Assembly (NCBI GenBank): GCA_963556195.1
Contig: OY744525.1
Coordinates: 55,104,946 to 55,168,945 of the forward strand
Length of the DNA: 64,000 bases
Origin: Sepiola atlantica
Taxonomy: Eukaryota; Mollusca; Cephalopoda; Sepiida; Sepiolidae
Reading direction: 5' to 3'
Part shown: in pieces, positions 12,500-25,436 of the stretch
Layout of the letters: each line of letters begins with the position of its first letter
Position numbering within the stretch: position 1 is the stretch's first letter
Position numbers and translations under genes: made by a program
Notes under the pieces: generated by a model
Told to the model about the DNA's origin: nothing
The model's database searches: none
What the model saw: only the letters and a program-made list of their open reading frames with translations

Positions 12500-12970
12500 A
12501 TTACGTTTTCTGATACCCGCATTTCACCGTTCAGTTTGAAATATCACCTTGTTGCTTGGTAAGAATTCAGTTTGAAATAGTATGTTGTTGCTTGGTCACA
12601 TTTCAGTTTGTAAATTGGATTTTGTTGTTTGGTCACATTTCAGTTTGAAATTGGATTTTGTTTGGTCACATTTCAGTTTGAAATTGGATTTTGTTGTTTG
12701 GTCACATTTCAGTTTGAAATTAGATTTTGTTGTTTGGTCACATTTCAGTTTGAAATAGCATTCTGTTGCAGGGTAATGTTTCAGTTTGAAATAGTATTTA
12801 ATTATTTGGTCACGTTAAAGTTTGAAATAGCATCGTGTTGTTTCGTCACCTTTAAGTTTGAAATTGGATTTTGTTGTTTGGTCATGTTTCAGTTTGAAAT
12901 AGCATTTTGTTGCTTGGTCAGGGTTAAGTTTGAAATAATATTTTCATAGTTATGTCAAGCTTAAGTTTTA
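12500..12970 (+). repeat. 33-36 bp minisatellite, about 12 copies
   Basis: The unit is GTCACATTTCAGTTTGAAAT followed by about 16 bp ending TTTTGTTGTTTG. Units drift from 33 to 36 bp. Because the period is a multiple of three, one frame stays open for 106 codons as a 12-residue repeat (LVTFQFEIGFCC). I regard that frame as a by-product. Single diverged units are seen near 12150 and 37065. Confidence 0.85.
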
Positions 12971-13924
12971 AACAGCAGATAGCATTTTTCTACGCCCTAT
13001 CTTCATTATAAGAGCTTCTGTCTGTTACCCGGAAGTTTACAATATCAGAGATGGAACTGATGCATCGTGCAAATATCCATTTATATTCATTTTTTGTTTG
13101 TTTTATTCGCTTCTTGTTCATGTTTGGAATCACGAAGAGAAATAAATAAAGAAGGGAATAGAGAGACAGAAAAATGGGAAGAGATATAGATGCGACAAGG
13201 GGAAAAGAAATAAGAAAAAGACTCGAAGGAATATATCGTATGAGTACACCCCCCCCCCTCTCTCAGTTTCTGTTCATCAGTCTTTCTGTTGCTCTTTTGT
13301 CTTTCAATCCCTTAGGCGGTATTAGCGTTACTCGTATTCGAAAGATCAAAAGACAGTTATTTGAATGTCTAATTTGCATAACTACTTTTAAACAGTTCAT
13401 AATAAATTAATATTTATTTTTATTCATTTGTAATTTTATTGTCTTATTTTTCTATATATATGCAATAGTTTCGTCGATATTAACAATAATTTAAGTAATT
13501 AAACACAAAATTACTAAAACCATTTCTTAACTTAACTACATCGCTGCATAAGTGAGAAGAGAAAAGAGAAGGAGAGTGTGACCGACTGGCTGGCTAGCTC
13601 GTTCTCTCTCTCTCTCTCTCTCTCCCCCCCATTCACCGTTCTCTCTCTCGTTAGCGACAGCGCAATTTTTTTATTGCTTTTAAATTCAATGATTGTTTTT
13701 ATTCTTTAAACAAAAAGTTTTGCATTTGTGTTTAAAAAGAAAAACTTTGGTTCAACCCATTGTGACGTAAGGGGCTACTGTAAATTAAGGGCTATACCTA
13801 CTGGATCATCCTAAGTGGAGAGTTGTGAAGCGAGGTGTTTGTTCACATTGTATTTACATTTTTGGATGTTGGTGCAGCCTGGGAAACAGTGAGCAAGGAA
13901 GGGAATTCTAAAGGTGAGCAATAC
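12971..13924. other. No gene; (CT)n at 13599-13628
   Basis: AT-rich spacer with short CT and C runs. No supported gene. Confidence 0.45.
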
Positions 13925-14690
13925 GAGGAAGAAAGCTATTATAGTAGAAAGCTTTCCAGCAGATGAGGGGTGGGATTTTGCTTATAGTCAGGTCGGTAGT
14001 ATTTATGTCGAGGAGGCACCAGTGCAGCAAGCTCGTCGTAGCAAATTCCATAAAAGTACTTATAAAACAAGCACAGGGATGCAACATTGCGGCGATGGGA
14101 CAGGAGCTGGAGCTGGGTAAACTGTGTGGGACCTATTAGATTAGAGTCTCTTTTTGCGACCCTGTCTAAGAGGGAGAGGTTATTACTTGGTGCACCCGCC
14201 AAGATGTGACAGCAATACTCCATACATGGGCGAATGGTGGCTTTGTGAAGATATAAGATATTGGCAGGTGTGAGAAGCTTTTTTAGCACAGTAGATGAAG
14301 CTTACCTTCTTTGCAGCAGCCTTGGCAATGTCTTCTATGTATTTATTCTAGTTCACGTATCCTGTGAATGTTTGACCGGGCAGTTTGAATGATCGATTCT
14401 CAGGTAGGGAGCTATTAGCCGTGACAATCGGTGGTTAAAAAGGTTTCTTATAGTTGTTAAATAAAAGGAGTTTTGTCTTAGTTGCATTAAATGTTACCAT
14501 CCATTATTTATGCCCCCATTCAACTACAGACTATGGGTCATTTTCTAAAGATTAGGTCATTGTCTTGGATATGTGTGTGTTCGCTTTGCCCGCGTGTCGA
14601 GAATAGAGTGTGGTGTCGTCAGTAAATATACCCATGTTCCCTTTCCGGCATTAAGGGAGACTGACTTGATCTTCAACATTTTTATAATAC
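13925..14690 (-). pseudogene. Jockey/CR1-like LINE, family II, minus strand
   Basis: Read on the minus strand, frames give IVTANSSLPENRSFKLPGQT-like, KYIEDIAKAAAKKVSFIYCA, then PANILYLHKATIRPCMEYCC and LSHRRNVASLCLFYKYF. This is the region after the catalytic core of a non-LTR reverse transcriptase. The same family occurs at 19165-19465 and 40545-41090. Several frameshifts and a lost 3' end make it inactive. Confidence 0.8.
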
Positions 14691-15497
14691 AAATAATAAA
14701 TAAAGTAAAATAAAATAGAGTAAAACTTTTTCATTTATTTATTAGTGCCTGATACGAACTGAAGGCTCTTTATGGCCCCTTTGTCCCTATTATGTTTTTT
14801 TTATATAGAAAATGCGGTAATGAAATCAAGTACGTAGAAGTTGGATGTGTCGATGCTGACTTGTAATGCGACCTCTAGTCTTGGTTTCCGATTCTGTGCC
14901 TGTTGTCACTGAGGTCATTTTACTTACGTCACCGTGACGTCATACTTTATCATAATTACTGGGTGTGCGACACGAACACAGGCCCCCACGTTAAAAAAAG
15001 TAATATAAAATTAATAAAACCATTAGATTCCTCGTAATGTGTTATTGTTTTTGATCTCGATTCAGTTCCATACTGGGACAGACAGAGACAGAAAGAGAGA
15101 AAGTAGCAAAAGTGTAAACCAATTTATTATGATCTAATATATATAAAGTAAATCAGTCTATTTATCATTTCTTTGTCATCTTTGATAGCCTTCTTCCTAC
15201 ACAATCAATATTCGATTCTGGTTCGTCAGTTCTTCTCGTAGATCGTTGCAGCATGTTGTTACGAAGAATAAAATGTAATTCGATTTTAATTCCTTTAAAA
15301 AGATATTTTATCCGTGTCAGAATTATTTTCAAATAACCGCCATCTTGAAAAGGAATGTAATTCTTTATACGTCCATACAGAGTTACTTCCCTTTGATTGG
15401 AAAACAATATTTTTATAAATAGACGGCATAGTTTAAAGAGAACGCAAAAGAAATTGCAAGTAAAAACACTATCGGATAATATCAGGTCGGAACAGCT
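14691..15497. other. No gene; possible Helitron-like stretch 15131-15499
   Basis: At 15131 TCTAATATATATAAAGTAAA looks like a Helitron 5' end, and the segment ends CAGCTAG just before a TA run at 15500. No convincing 3' hairpin is visible, so this is a weak suggestion. Confidence 0.25.
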
Positions 15498-15498
15498 A

Positions 15499-15548
<50 letters not shown>
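15498..15548. repeat. (TA)n microsatellite
   Basis: Pure TA run bordering the palindromic element. Confidence 0.95.
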
Positions 15549-16858
<1,310 letters not shown>

Positions 16859-17383
16859 GGGCAATGTTCAAGTACGACTTACTCTAAGAGCAGTTTCTGC
16901 GGCGCTGCTACGGTGTTACGCCGCCATCCGTACCCGATAATAAACTTCGTACTTAACAACTTCCGGTATTCTTTAGTTTAATTTTCTCTAGTTTCTGGTA
17001 GTCAATTTTCTGGTTTTATTTCTTTTGTATTTTATGATAACGAATTATATCGTACAAGACGTACTAACCGCAGCAAATTTCAATAGCTACCTGCAGGAGT
17101 TTCTCTGGCGTCGACAAGTAAAAGTAAATTACTTCGGCCATATAATATATGCGATCCGACAGTACTATGATTTCTGAAACAACCTATTTTATTATTTTCC
17201 CTCTGTGATTATTTATTTTTAGTAACTGTGATTATTTATTTTTGTCAAATAAATTATTTAAAATAAAATTCAGTACAAAACTAACCAAAACAGGAAGTTT
17301 TTATTATCGGAACCAATTTCGAACGGACACCGTTTCCGGTTGGAAACAACTTTGCTTAGAGTTAGTCGTACTTGAACATTGCC
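16859..17383. mobile_element. DNA transposon with 29-bp inverted termini, 525 bp
   Basis: The left terminus GGCAATGTTCAAGTACGACT (16859-16887) is matched by the reverse complement at 17355-17383 with one mismatch in 29. Both ends are flanked by GATTAAT, a probable 7-bp target-site duplication. The interior is non-coding, so it is non-autonomous. I did not assign a superfamily; a P- or Merlin-like origin is possible from the duplication length only. Confidence 0.8.
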
Positions 17384-18344
17384 GATTAATGGAATGAACT
17401 AAATCATATGGGGACGGTTTATGATAAGTATTTGTTGAGATTGGATTTGGTGACGACTATGTCGTAATCTGAAGGTAAACAGTCCGCCGTAATAAGTTCT
17501 ACTGTAAGAATATCGTTGGCCGATCTTGTAGAGAACTGGATCCAAATTGTAACACGGTGTTATCGCCAGTGAGCAATAATCGTTTGGACGATAGTCACGG
17601 CCGGGGAGTGTGACTTTGTGTGTCTGCGTTGTGGAGACGTCTGTAGAAGGATTATTATAGTTCTGGCACGGTACCAAGCTCTCAAAGTGACAACAATAGA
17701 CACTTCCACCTTAATGAAAGAGTTCATACCCGTTTGTCTGGCTGGACGGGTATTTTGTCGGCTTGCATGCTGAACTGACCGTGCTGCAATAGAAGGTTTT
17801 CTGTAATCATGGAACAAGCCATTTTACTTTTTATATAAAAATATAATATATTATATTTCGAAAAGAACACAATTAGAAACTCGAATCTTCTGGGCGCGTG
17901 TGCGACTTTCACACAAACCGACGCGTCTTCCTCGTTTAGGTTTGAAAAGCCAATTGTGTTATTTTGCTACAGACTGAGCGAGAGAAAAAAAGGAAGAGGG
18001 AGAGAGAGGGAAGGAGAGAGAAAGAGAGAGAAAGAGAGAAGGCACAATATACAACACATTGTTCGTAGTTTCGATAAATGCTTTGTTATGATTTAAGAAC
18101 CCTTTCTGACTTCTCAACACACCTCGAATGACAACTGGTCTAATCTCTGAACCCATTACATGCATCTGTCATTGAATTGGTGTGACACCGACCTTCAGTT
18201 CTCTAAAAACACGACCGAGACACAGGTGCACCTACACGCCCGAAGCGCAGAGAATTACGGTACCCGTCTTCAACTTTGGCACACAGATTGCGAAATGCAA
18301 CGGGGAATGCCAGCTCGCCAGAAAGGGTTCATGCGTTATACAAC
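17384..18344. other. No gene confirmed
   Basis: A 92-codon minus-strand frame (17677-17399) looks less repetitive than its neighbours. An adjacent frame reads TKSNLNKYLS, reminiscent of the LINE tail FKSNVNKYLL, so it may be a highly decayed LINE end. 17985-18040 is GA-rich. Confidence 0.3.
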
Positions 18345-18760
18345 ACTACTGACGGAAAGCTCTTGGAAAGAAACTCTGTGCATGGAAGTTCCGCCTAAAG
18401 CTGGCACATGAAAGAAGAAAATAAAGTTTGTTACATTGTGGTAGCAAGGCGAGTTCTTGATGTGAAGGAAGAACCAGAGATTGGAGCTCAGTCGAGCACC
18501 TTCCATGAAAATAACGATAATGGAGATAGACTAACAACGTCTATTCTTTGAGAAAAGGGGTGTAGAGTACAGAAGGTTCATCCCTACGAGATTGCTAAGT
18601 CCATTTTCTACTATGTCAAGGGAAGAAAGATTGCTTTTAACAGTCTCCAGATCTGACAGCACTATTCTGTCTTTAGATGGTTCTGCTTTCATATAGGTAG
18701 AGAATTGCATCAGGAATCGGGTACTTTCTGGAGCGATAGAATGATCCAAACAATGTTTCT
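18345..18760 (-). pseudogene. Jockey/CR1-like LINE C-terminus, minus strand
   Basis: Minus-strand frames read SLDIVENGLSNLVGMNLLYS, then LHYRYFHGRCSTELQSLVLP and SFRRNFHAQSFFPR. This is the family-I LINE tail seen at 10600 and 20230. A frameshift separates the two halves near 18535. Confidence 0.75.
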
Positions 18761-18979
18761 AGTAACCTGAGCAACAGGTTGGATATCCGTCTTCCATTTT
18801 AGATCTAAAGTGAGTTCTATTTTTGCAAACGAAATAAAATATCGGCAAACCAGAATAGTACCAGATTCAAAGTTAGCAGCAAGCGGTTTTCGGTCAGATT
18901 TAGTTCCTGATATTAAACTTCATCCGTAATATAACTTCCAGATTAGGTTTCAGTTTCACAAATTTATAAATTTATTCAT

Positions 18980-19163
18980 TAAATTGTTAGGTGGAAGTAC
19001 AGAATAGTTAACAAAGCCCCCTCCCCATGTTAAGAATGGCTTTCTAAATAATAACGTTATTATTTCAACACGGTCATTAAACTGCAGAAGATTATTTAGA
19101 AAGCCATTCTTAAGATGGGAATTGGGGGGTGTTAACTATTCTGTACTTTCAACTAACAATTTA
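18980..19163. mobile_element. Hairpin (MITE-like) element, 184 bp
   Basis: Arms of about 76 nt (18980-19056 and 19088-19163) are reverse complements with minor indels. Both contain TTAAGAATGGCTTTCTAAAT in opposite orientation. The right arm directly abuts a LINE fragment. Confidence 0.78.
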
Positions 19164-19164
19164 A

Positions 19165-19465
19165 TAAAACTCGACTATCAGCTAAATCCCATCCATTCAC
19201 TGTGGAGGTCCCCAGATACCGGAGAGCCTTCTACTCCAATAGCTCCTTTCCTCGTGTTGCTGACCTCTGAAACTCCCTCCCTGCCCCTGTTTCCCCAACA
19301 GTACCGACATGCAGAGGTTTAAAACTAATGTAAACAGACATTCGCTGCACAGCTCCCAACTTAGAATGACACCCTAAACCTACTCCCTAATTCTCAGTAG
19401 CCCTTTACGTCTACAGTGGCGTCCTGCCTTGTTTGGGGTGAAATATCATTAAAAAAACATTTTTT
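19165..19465 (+). pseudogene. LINE family II 3' end
   Basis: The nucleotide sequence parallels 40780-41070 closely: the blocks CACTGTGGAGGTCCCCAGAT, GGAGAGCCTTCTACTC and GCCTTGTTTGGGGTGAA are shared. Only the last roughly 65 codons plus the 3' tail with an A-rich end remain. Confidence 0.8.
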
Positions 19466-19599
19466 TAAAACCCAGAAGTGTAAGCGACTTAAAACAGGAA
19501 GTCTTTAATATCAGGAACTACATCTGATGGAACACCGTTTGCTGCTGACGTTGAGTTGAGTACTCTTTTAGTTTACCAATATTATCTTATTAAGGGAGG

Positions 19600-19815
19600 G
19601 CCTGTGGACGAGTGGTTATAGCACTTGTCTTGGCTGGACGACCCGGGTTCGATCCCACTCAAGGCATGCGAATTTTCGGGTCTGTCCACCCAGCAGTAAA
19701 TGGGTACCTGACTAAAACTCAGGGAAGGTTCAAGGCAGCGAAAGGAGAGGGATGAGCTCCGCCTTCCATATGCTGTGCCCTAGACACGGTGATTCTTAAC
19801 AAATCACCACCGCTA
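19600..19815 (+). repeat. tRNA-derived SINE with good A and B boxes
   Basis: 19600-19666 is tRNA-like. TGGACGAGTGG fits the A box and GGGTTCGATCCC is a canonical B box. The ends GCCT and AGGC can pair as an acceptor stem. The body continues to about 19815 with CAGCGAAAGGAGAGGGATGA and GCTGTGCCCTAGACACGG, the latter resembling conserved central domains of mollusc SINEs. Probably a short pol III retroposon; no anticodon assignment was attempted. Confidence 0.75.
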
Positions 19816-20229
19816 CGTGCGCGTCCAGGCTATGCGACCGTTACCGTTTTACGTTATATCTTATTACCGCTTTCGAACCCTCTTCCTGATCTTCATCAAT
19901 GATCTTCCAATTCATATTCTGCGATCATTCGTTGCCATCTATGCAGGCGGCATAACTGCCAATGGCAGCACTTCGAAGAGCATTTATAATCGAAATCTTG
20001 CTTATTCTTTCGGTTCCTACCTGGAACACGTGATAAAATGAGTTAATAGGGACGTTACTTTTAATATCATTAAAACCAAGCTTCTCTCGTTTCACCGCCA
20101 ACACTCGGATCGTCGTTCTGCCTCAGTTGAACGGCTGTCTCCTTGAGGAAGCACCTGACATTGATACGCATCTAGCACTGACTTTTATTCTAAACCTGAA
20201 ATTGAAGACTTACATCAAATCTGTTGCTA

Positions 20230-20885
20230 TGGTCGCTGGAAAAATGGTTCGATCATAGTACCGCTCCAGAGAGTACTTGATGCAATATTCTACCTATATA
20301 AGAGTCATATACGTCATAAGATGAAGTAGTGTTGCCACATCTGGGGAGGTGCCGCTCAAAACACCGTTTCTTGTCTCGACAGAGTACAAAACCGTCTGTC
20401 CAATCTTGTAGGGGATGATCTCTTCTCTTTTCTACTCTCTTACAGAAGAGAAGTTGCTCGTCTTTATCTACTGTATTGTTATTTTCATGGTAAACGCTCC
20501 ATTCAACTCCAATCTCTAGTCCTCAATTGTAAAACCTTCACATCAAGTACTCGTCTCTCTACCTCCACTGCCAAGAACTTATCTTTCTTCCTCTGTGTAC
20601 ATAAAACCAAACGGAACTTCCATGGACAAAGTTTTTTTCCGAGAACTTCCTACCCGTGGAACACAATTCAAAAGTACTGCTTCTGTGCTTACTTCAAGTC
20701 TAATGTAAACAAATACTTGTTGAGCCATCATCTTAAGTAATCAAATTCTACCCTTTCCACCTATTGTTTCCAATCCTATCATAGTGTTGTTCATCATCCA
20801 ATTGACAATCTCATTATCTTTTATCCTCGAGTGGCTTTTTGCCTTGGTGAGTGGTGACCGATTAGTATATAATAAACACAAATAA
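20230..20885 (+). pseudogene. Jockey/CR1-like LINE C-terminus, copy on plus strand
   Basis: Frames give CCHIWGGAAQN, then LDRVQNRLSNLVGDDLF, FFLCVHKTKRNFHGQSFFPR and YFKSNVNKYLLSHHLK ending near 20740. The tail carries CCTCGAGTGG and a terminal A-rich run with AATAAA-like motifs. 5' truncated. The 3' end here is the most complete of the family-I copies in the window. Confidence 0.8.
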
Positions 20886-21304
20886 AAAAAAAAGACTTGG
20901 GTTTCATGTGAGCTGGAGAGAAATAAGATGCCATTTAGGCCATCGGTAATTATATAATTCTTATTTTCCTGAATGAATGCTTACCGTATAATTTCAGATC
21001 AGAAATCAATAAAAAGAAACATGCACAAAACTATAAATATTTCTTCTGGTCAAGAAGGATTAAAAAGAAAACAAGAAAAAAAAAGAATTAAATGTTTATA
21101 TACTTTTGACAAAGGCGTTTTCATGCCGAAAGAACTCAAGACTTTAAAATAAATAAATAATTTAAATAAAAAACACAAACACGTTGTTTTGGTTTAAAAA
21201 ATATACCATCAACGTTTTAAGTGTGAATTTTTTCATTATAAATATTTTAAAAAATTACTAATGACGATTTGGTAGTTGCCTGTCTGAAGCTGAAACTATA
21301 ATAC
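20886..21304. other. No gene; degenerate ribozyme-like hairpin near 21112
   Basis: GACAAAGGCG...TGCCGAAAG at about 21108-21135 has the stem II plus GAAA part of a Penelope-type hammerhead, but CUGANGA is lost. Otherwise AT-rich. Confidence 0.3.
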
Positions 21305-21865
21305 CACTTCTATAAATAATGGAGATTCGCTATCTGTCTGCTTAAAGTCGAAATTATACTATTTCTATCTTTCAACCCTGTATTTAGAGGGAGGTAGTAT
21401 AGTATCTGTTCTGATGTCATGATATCATCATCGAAGGCATTACCCTCTCGTTTTGGGGCGTAGTGTAGTATCTGCTCGGCTGTCATGAGACCATCCTTCC
21501 AGACATTACCTTTTGCTTTGGCCAGTATATTATATGTTTGTTCGTCAATTATACAATCCATTTCGGGATAGAAGGAATAGTGTAGTATCTGTCCTGTGGG
21601 CATGATACTATCCTCATAGGGATTATCTTCTTTTGATGGGTAGTGTAGCATCTGTTCTATTGCATAAAACCATACTCCCAGGCAATACCACTTCCTTTGT
21701 GGTAGTGTAGTATCTGTTCTGTTGTCATCAGATCATTCCCCAGGAACTATTTCCTCCTTTAGCGGTAGTGTAGTATCAGTTCGCTCGTAATAATACCATC
21801 CTCCCAGCCATTACCTCCTCCTTTGAGGGGTCAGTGTAGTATATGTTCACTCGTCATATATACTA
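21305..21865 (-). repeat. About 63-bp minisatellite with U2 snRNA-like core
   Basis: Eight or so units each carry, on the plus strand, (A)GTGTAGTATCTGTTCT or a close variant, followed by GTTGTCAT-like and CATTACCTCCT-like blocks. The core equals U2 snRNA nt 31-46, including the branch-point recognition segment GTAGTA. On the minus strand one frame is open for 113 codons as a 21-residue repeat with QILHY. The same satellite recurs inverted at 57240-57665. Confidence 0.75.
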
Positions 21866-22257
21866 GCCAAAATATGTGACCAAACTGAGCTTATTTTTGC
21901 TATTCATCATAATAAAAAATATTTTAGATAAAAAAATGTTAATAACAAAGTATTACTTGAGGATATCTGTGATTGAAATGCAATCACATTTTTGGAGCCA
22001 TTGAATATAATTCGTTATGATCAGTCTAATGCTCTGCAATATATTGAGCACTATTGAAACAAATAGTTGAAAATATTCCTCAAATATGCTTTTAATCTAC
22101 ATGATCACAAAGACAATTATTCTCGATTTTTATTTGGTCACATTTGTTTTATATAATTAAAAATTGGATCGGCCGTAGTCGAAGGCGGCCTGAAAGCTCA
22201 ATTTTCATTGGCTACATCGAGATATAGGAGATGGCGCCCTCCCTTCCCCATGATTAC

Positions 22258-22375
22258 TCCACTTATCCTTGATTCGCATGAGTGAGTACCATTTTTAGTC
22301 TTTGGTATGACTCGAGCGAGGATTGAACACCGATTACCCAGGCCATTACCGAGCACTAATGTTGGCCTTTTGGCC
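22258..22375 (-). repeat. tRNA-headed SINE, minus strand
   Basis: On the minus strand GGTGTTCAATCCT fits a B box. The following CTCGAGTCATACCAAA block matches the SINE at 11419-11510. The 5' head overlaps the U2-like segment next to it. Confidence 0.5.
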
Positions 22376-22405
22376 AGGAACAAAGTGTAGTATCTGTTCT
22401 GATGC
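22362..22405 (+). repeat. U2 snRNA 5'-end-derived segment
   Basis: TTGGCCTTTTGGCCAGGA then ACAAAGTGTAGTATCTGTTC follows U2 snRNA nt 9-46 with a few changes. After that it leaves U2 sequence. A retrotransposed fragment rather than a gene, because everything downstream of nt 46 (Sm site and 3' stem-loops) is absent. Confidence 0.7.
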
Positions 22406-23084
22406 TACACTACTTCTAGACTGAGTCAATTTTTATTTTTGTTATAAGCGAGAGTGCTCCTCTTTTGGGGAGCTCGATTTTCCCCACATTAATAACAGAC
22501 CTTGTGTCTAACCTTTCCCTCGTTGGGAGGGAAGTAAATAGGAACACCAGGTCGGATTTTATATTTTAATTGTTATTTGTTCACTGATGGGAAATTATTT
22601 TCTGTTGTTGATTTAAAAAAAATATATAATATTGAATGTTAATAATTTGGATGGTGGTTTTTTATTCTACATTTATTTACTTAATCTGAAATAGCAAAGT
22701 AGATATTTATTCATGTGTCTGCATTTAGCTATACGTCTTTGTTTTTAGTTTAATAAATTAATTTGGGTTGGAAGCTTATGATTTGATTCTTCCCCCTCAG
22801 CATAATTGACAGTTTCTACTGTTCATATTGCGAGAAAAGGTTAATGGTAATATTTTCTAATTGATATTAGAGCTAATATTTTTGTTCTAATACATATTTA
22901 GACAGTGCGGTGCTATTTCTGCATTTCTCACTCCTGAATGTTTTTGTTTTTACTCATGAATCAACGTTTATCCTGACCCTGGGTCACTTAAAGATAGGAG
23001 TGAAAGAGATCGCTACTACGAGAGGACCGGATAAATGGGTCGGATGGACAGATTTGTTAAGTGAAATTGATTGTCCAAAAGGGC
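22406..23084. other. No recognised feature
   Basis: AT-rich, non-repetitive by eye; no coding frame supported. Confidence 0.4.
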
Positions 23085-23345
23085 AGATCATCAAGTATTT
23101 GTTTACATTAGACTTGAAGACGACTATGCTGTTGTCGGGTTGGAAGCAATATCATCATATCATCTTCCGAAAGAGGGATGTTCTTGGAAATAAACTTTGT
23201 TCATGAAAGTTTCGTTTGGCTTTTTGGCACAAAGAAAGAGAAAAGGGAAATTATTTGCTGTGGTTGTAGCTAGACGTGCTCTCGCTGTGAATGTCTTACA
23301 GTAGGGGAAAAATTGGAGCTAAGTCGAGCACCTACCGTGAACATA
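23085..23345 (-). pseudogene. LINE family I C-terminus, minus strand
   Basis: Minus-strand nucleotide blocks match the copies at 41400-41660 and 18345-18540 (for example CTTGAAGACGACTATG, and GAGCTAAGTCGAGCACC on the plus strand). It encodes the SFFPR...FKSNVNK region in broken frames. Confidence 0.7.
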
Positions 23346-23353
23346 ACAATACA

Positions 23354-23354
23354 G

Positions 23355-23429
<75 letters not shown>

Positions 23430-23477
23430 GTGTGTGTATATATATATGTATATGTATGTATATGTATATATATATAC

Positions 23478-23537
<60 letters not shown>
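23354..23537. repeat. (TA)n with (TG)/(TATG) interruptions
   Basis: Long TA runs interrupted by TATGTA and TGTG blocks. Confidence 0.95.
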
Positions 23538-23540
<3 letters not shown>

Positions 23541-23547
23541 AATTACG

Positions 23548-23770
23548 TTGACACAGAAGTTCAGCGACGTCGAACCTGGCCAGTACTGAATGGGTGACCA
23601 TTTGGGAATACCAGGTGCTGTATGTTCTCTCTGCTCTCTCGTCTTGAACTGCTTGCCATTGGAATCAAGCAGTGCCGACCCAGAAAAGAGATTGCGACAC
23701 CCTTGCTTCACAATTACCCGCGCGGACAGCCCCTTGCGGGGCGCTCATACGTCGAAATCGACGGGAGAGT

Positions 23771-23775
<5 letters not shown>
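23548..23775 (+). repeat. 5S rRNA-derived SINE or pseudogene
   Basis: 23568-23623 follows the 3' half of 5S rRNA (CCTGGCCAGTACTGAATGGG, then GGGAATACCAGGTGCTGT), including most of the box C internal promoter. The 5' half is lost or highly diverged. About 150 bp of unrelated sequence follows, including GCGGACAGCCCCTTGCGGGG, ending at a TA run. This suits a 5S-headed SINE (SINE3 class) better than a 5S gene. Confidence 0.7.

Positions 23776-23842
<67 letters not shown>
23773..23842. repeat. (TA)n microsatellite
   Basis: Pure TA run following the 5S-derived element. Confidence 0.95.
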
Positions 23843-23843
<1 letters not shown>

Positions 23844-24096
23844 AACAGATGGTAGCAGTAGGAGAAAATAAATTAACTGTGTAAGGTGTTGGGGGCTAAA
23901 ATTGGTAGTGGTCGGGGTTATTTAAATCATAAGGGAGGAAGAGAAAGCATGCGTCATGTTTATTGAAGTTATATAGTTGGTTATGGAAGTAGGGGAACGG
24001 GTGGGGGTTAAATATCAAGGTCGCATAAGGGGATGGTGTAGGCGGGGGGAGGTAGAGGACGAAAATCAGATATAGCGAGAGGAAATTAATGTATTA

Positions 24097-24151
<55 letters not shown>

Positions 24152-24429
24152 GCATACATATATATGGAAAATAAAACGGGGAACAAAGATATTATTTATG
24201 TCATGACGTCATCAGTATCATTGACTTGAATAAAAATAGTCGTTAGAATGTTAAAACATGTCGTTTGGTTCTTTTTTTTCAAAATAAAACATAGCTGTTG
24301 GAAATTGAAATGTGTAAAATGTTTATGAAATGAAACCGATGTTTTTATTTATTTAATTTTTTTTGTTATTTATTCATTTTATTGTAGACATTATGTGTGA
24401 TGTGTGTTGGGAGTGTGGTATAAAGTAGC
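23843..24429. other. No gene; (TA)n at 24103-24166
   Basis: G-rich and AT-rich spacer with a TA/CA microsatellite. No coding frame supported. Confidence 0.45.
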
Positions 24430-25436
24430 TAGCCTGGATCTAAAGTCAAGTTTCCTTTGGATAACATAATTTTGCTGAGTAAAGGAGACAAATTAAAGAA
24501 GATCTTACGTTGTGTAATTGTGTCAGAGTTTTTAGTAGGTGCTGATCCAAGAAGTCTTCGCCGAGATTTATTTAAAATTACCTTAACGATTCTAGTCTGC
24601 CTAGAATTAAAAGAATCATCGTGTTGTAATGCATGGAAGAAAGTGCGTTCAGAGAATTGTTATTTTTGTATATCTCTTTTCTTCGTTTTGCGCTGAGTTT
24701 CCCCTACGTATATATATGACAATTACTGCGGGGGAAGTGTATATTCCTGCCTTGGATGTGGGTTTAAAATAATGTTTTGCTGTTTTTAATGTTTGTTTTT
24801 ATAGTTTGTGATGTAGTTTGTATTGTCGGAATTCTTAGTTCATTTAGAGTGTTGCAAATTATTGTGTCACCGGAATGGGTAGGTAAGAGAAGAAGTCCGG
24901 TGGGTGAGATTTTTGCTTATTGTTTCTTGAAAATATTAGTTGGGTTTTTATTCCTCACATTTAATATCAAATGTGTGGGGTATTGCAATGTTTTCACTGA
25001 ATTTGTGATGTATTTGAATTTTTCGTCTAAATATTGTGGAGTACATATTCTGAAAGCACGTAGGAAAATAATAGTCATGCCTGTTTGTATTTTGTTTTAT
25101 AGTGTGAATAAAACATGTATATAGTCGTGTTTATGAGTGGTTTTTCTATGCTCCTCACATCATAAGTTATTGTTGGATTTTATTATAAGTGTGTCTAATA
25201 ATGGTATTGATCTATTTTTCTCTGTTTAATAAATACATTTTATGGAGGGTTCGACTGTGTTTAATTTGTTTTTGCGATTATCAATTTGTGTGTCTTCGGG
25301 TAGAAAAATTAGAATGTCCTTAATATATCTAAAGATTCCAGTATTTGGAGGTAATCTAAATTTGATAGGGCCAGACTAGGAATTCTAAGAATGGACAGGC
25401 TAGTATTCCACTCAGAGGGTTGCCTATAGGGAGCTA

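Noticed and set aside
12500..12970. Regular 33-36 bp repeats considered as a CRISPR array
   Set aside because: Units are directly adjacent with no unique spacers, and the context is animal transposon DNA.
17399..17677. Cys-containing minus-strand frame as a secreted-protein exon
   Set aside because: No signal peptide or family match; a neighbouring frame resembles a LINE tail.
19600..19666. Possible functional tRNA gene
   Set aside because: A and B boxes are good, but it continues into a SINE body and the cloverleaf middle is irregular.
21310..21651. 113-codon frame with a 21-residue repeat (QILHY) as a protein
   Set aside because: Explained by a 63-bp minisatellite whose period is divisible by three; the inverted array at 57.3 kb does not keep the frame.
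23291..23884. Many overlapping Tyr-Ile-rich frames on both strands
   Set aside because: Translations of (TA)n microsatellites; the same artefact occurs at every TA run in the window.
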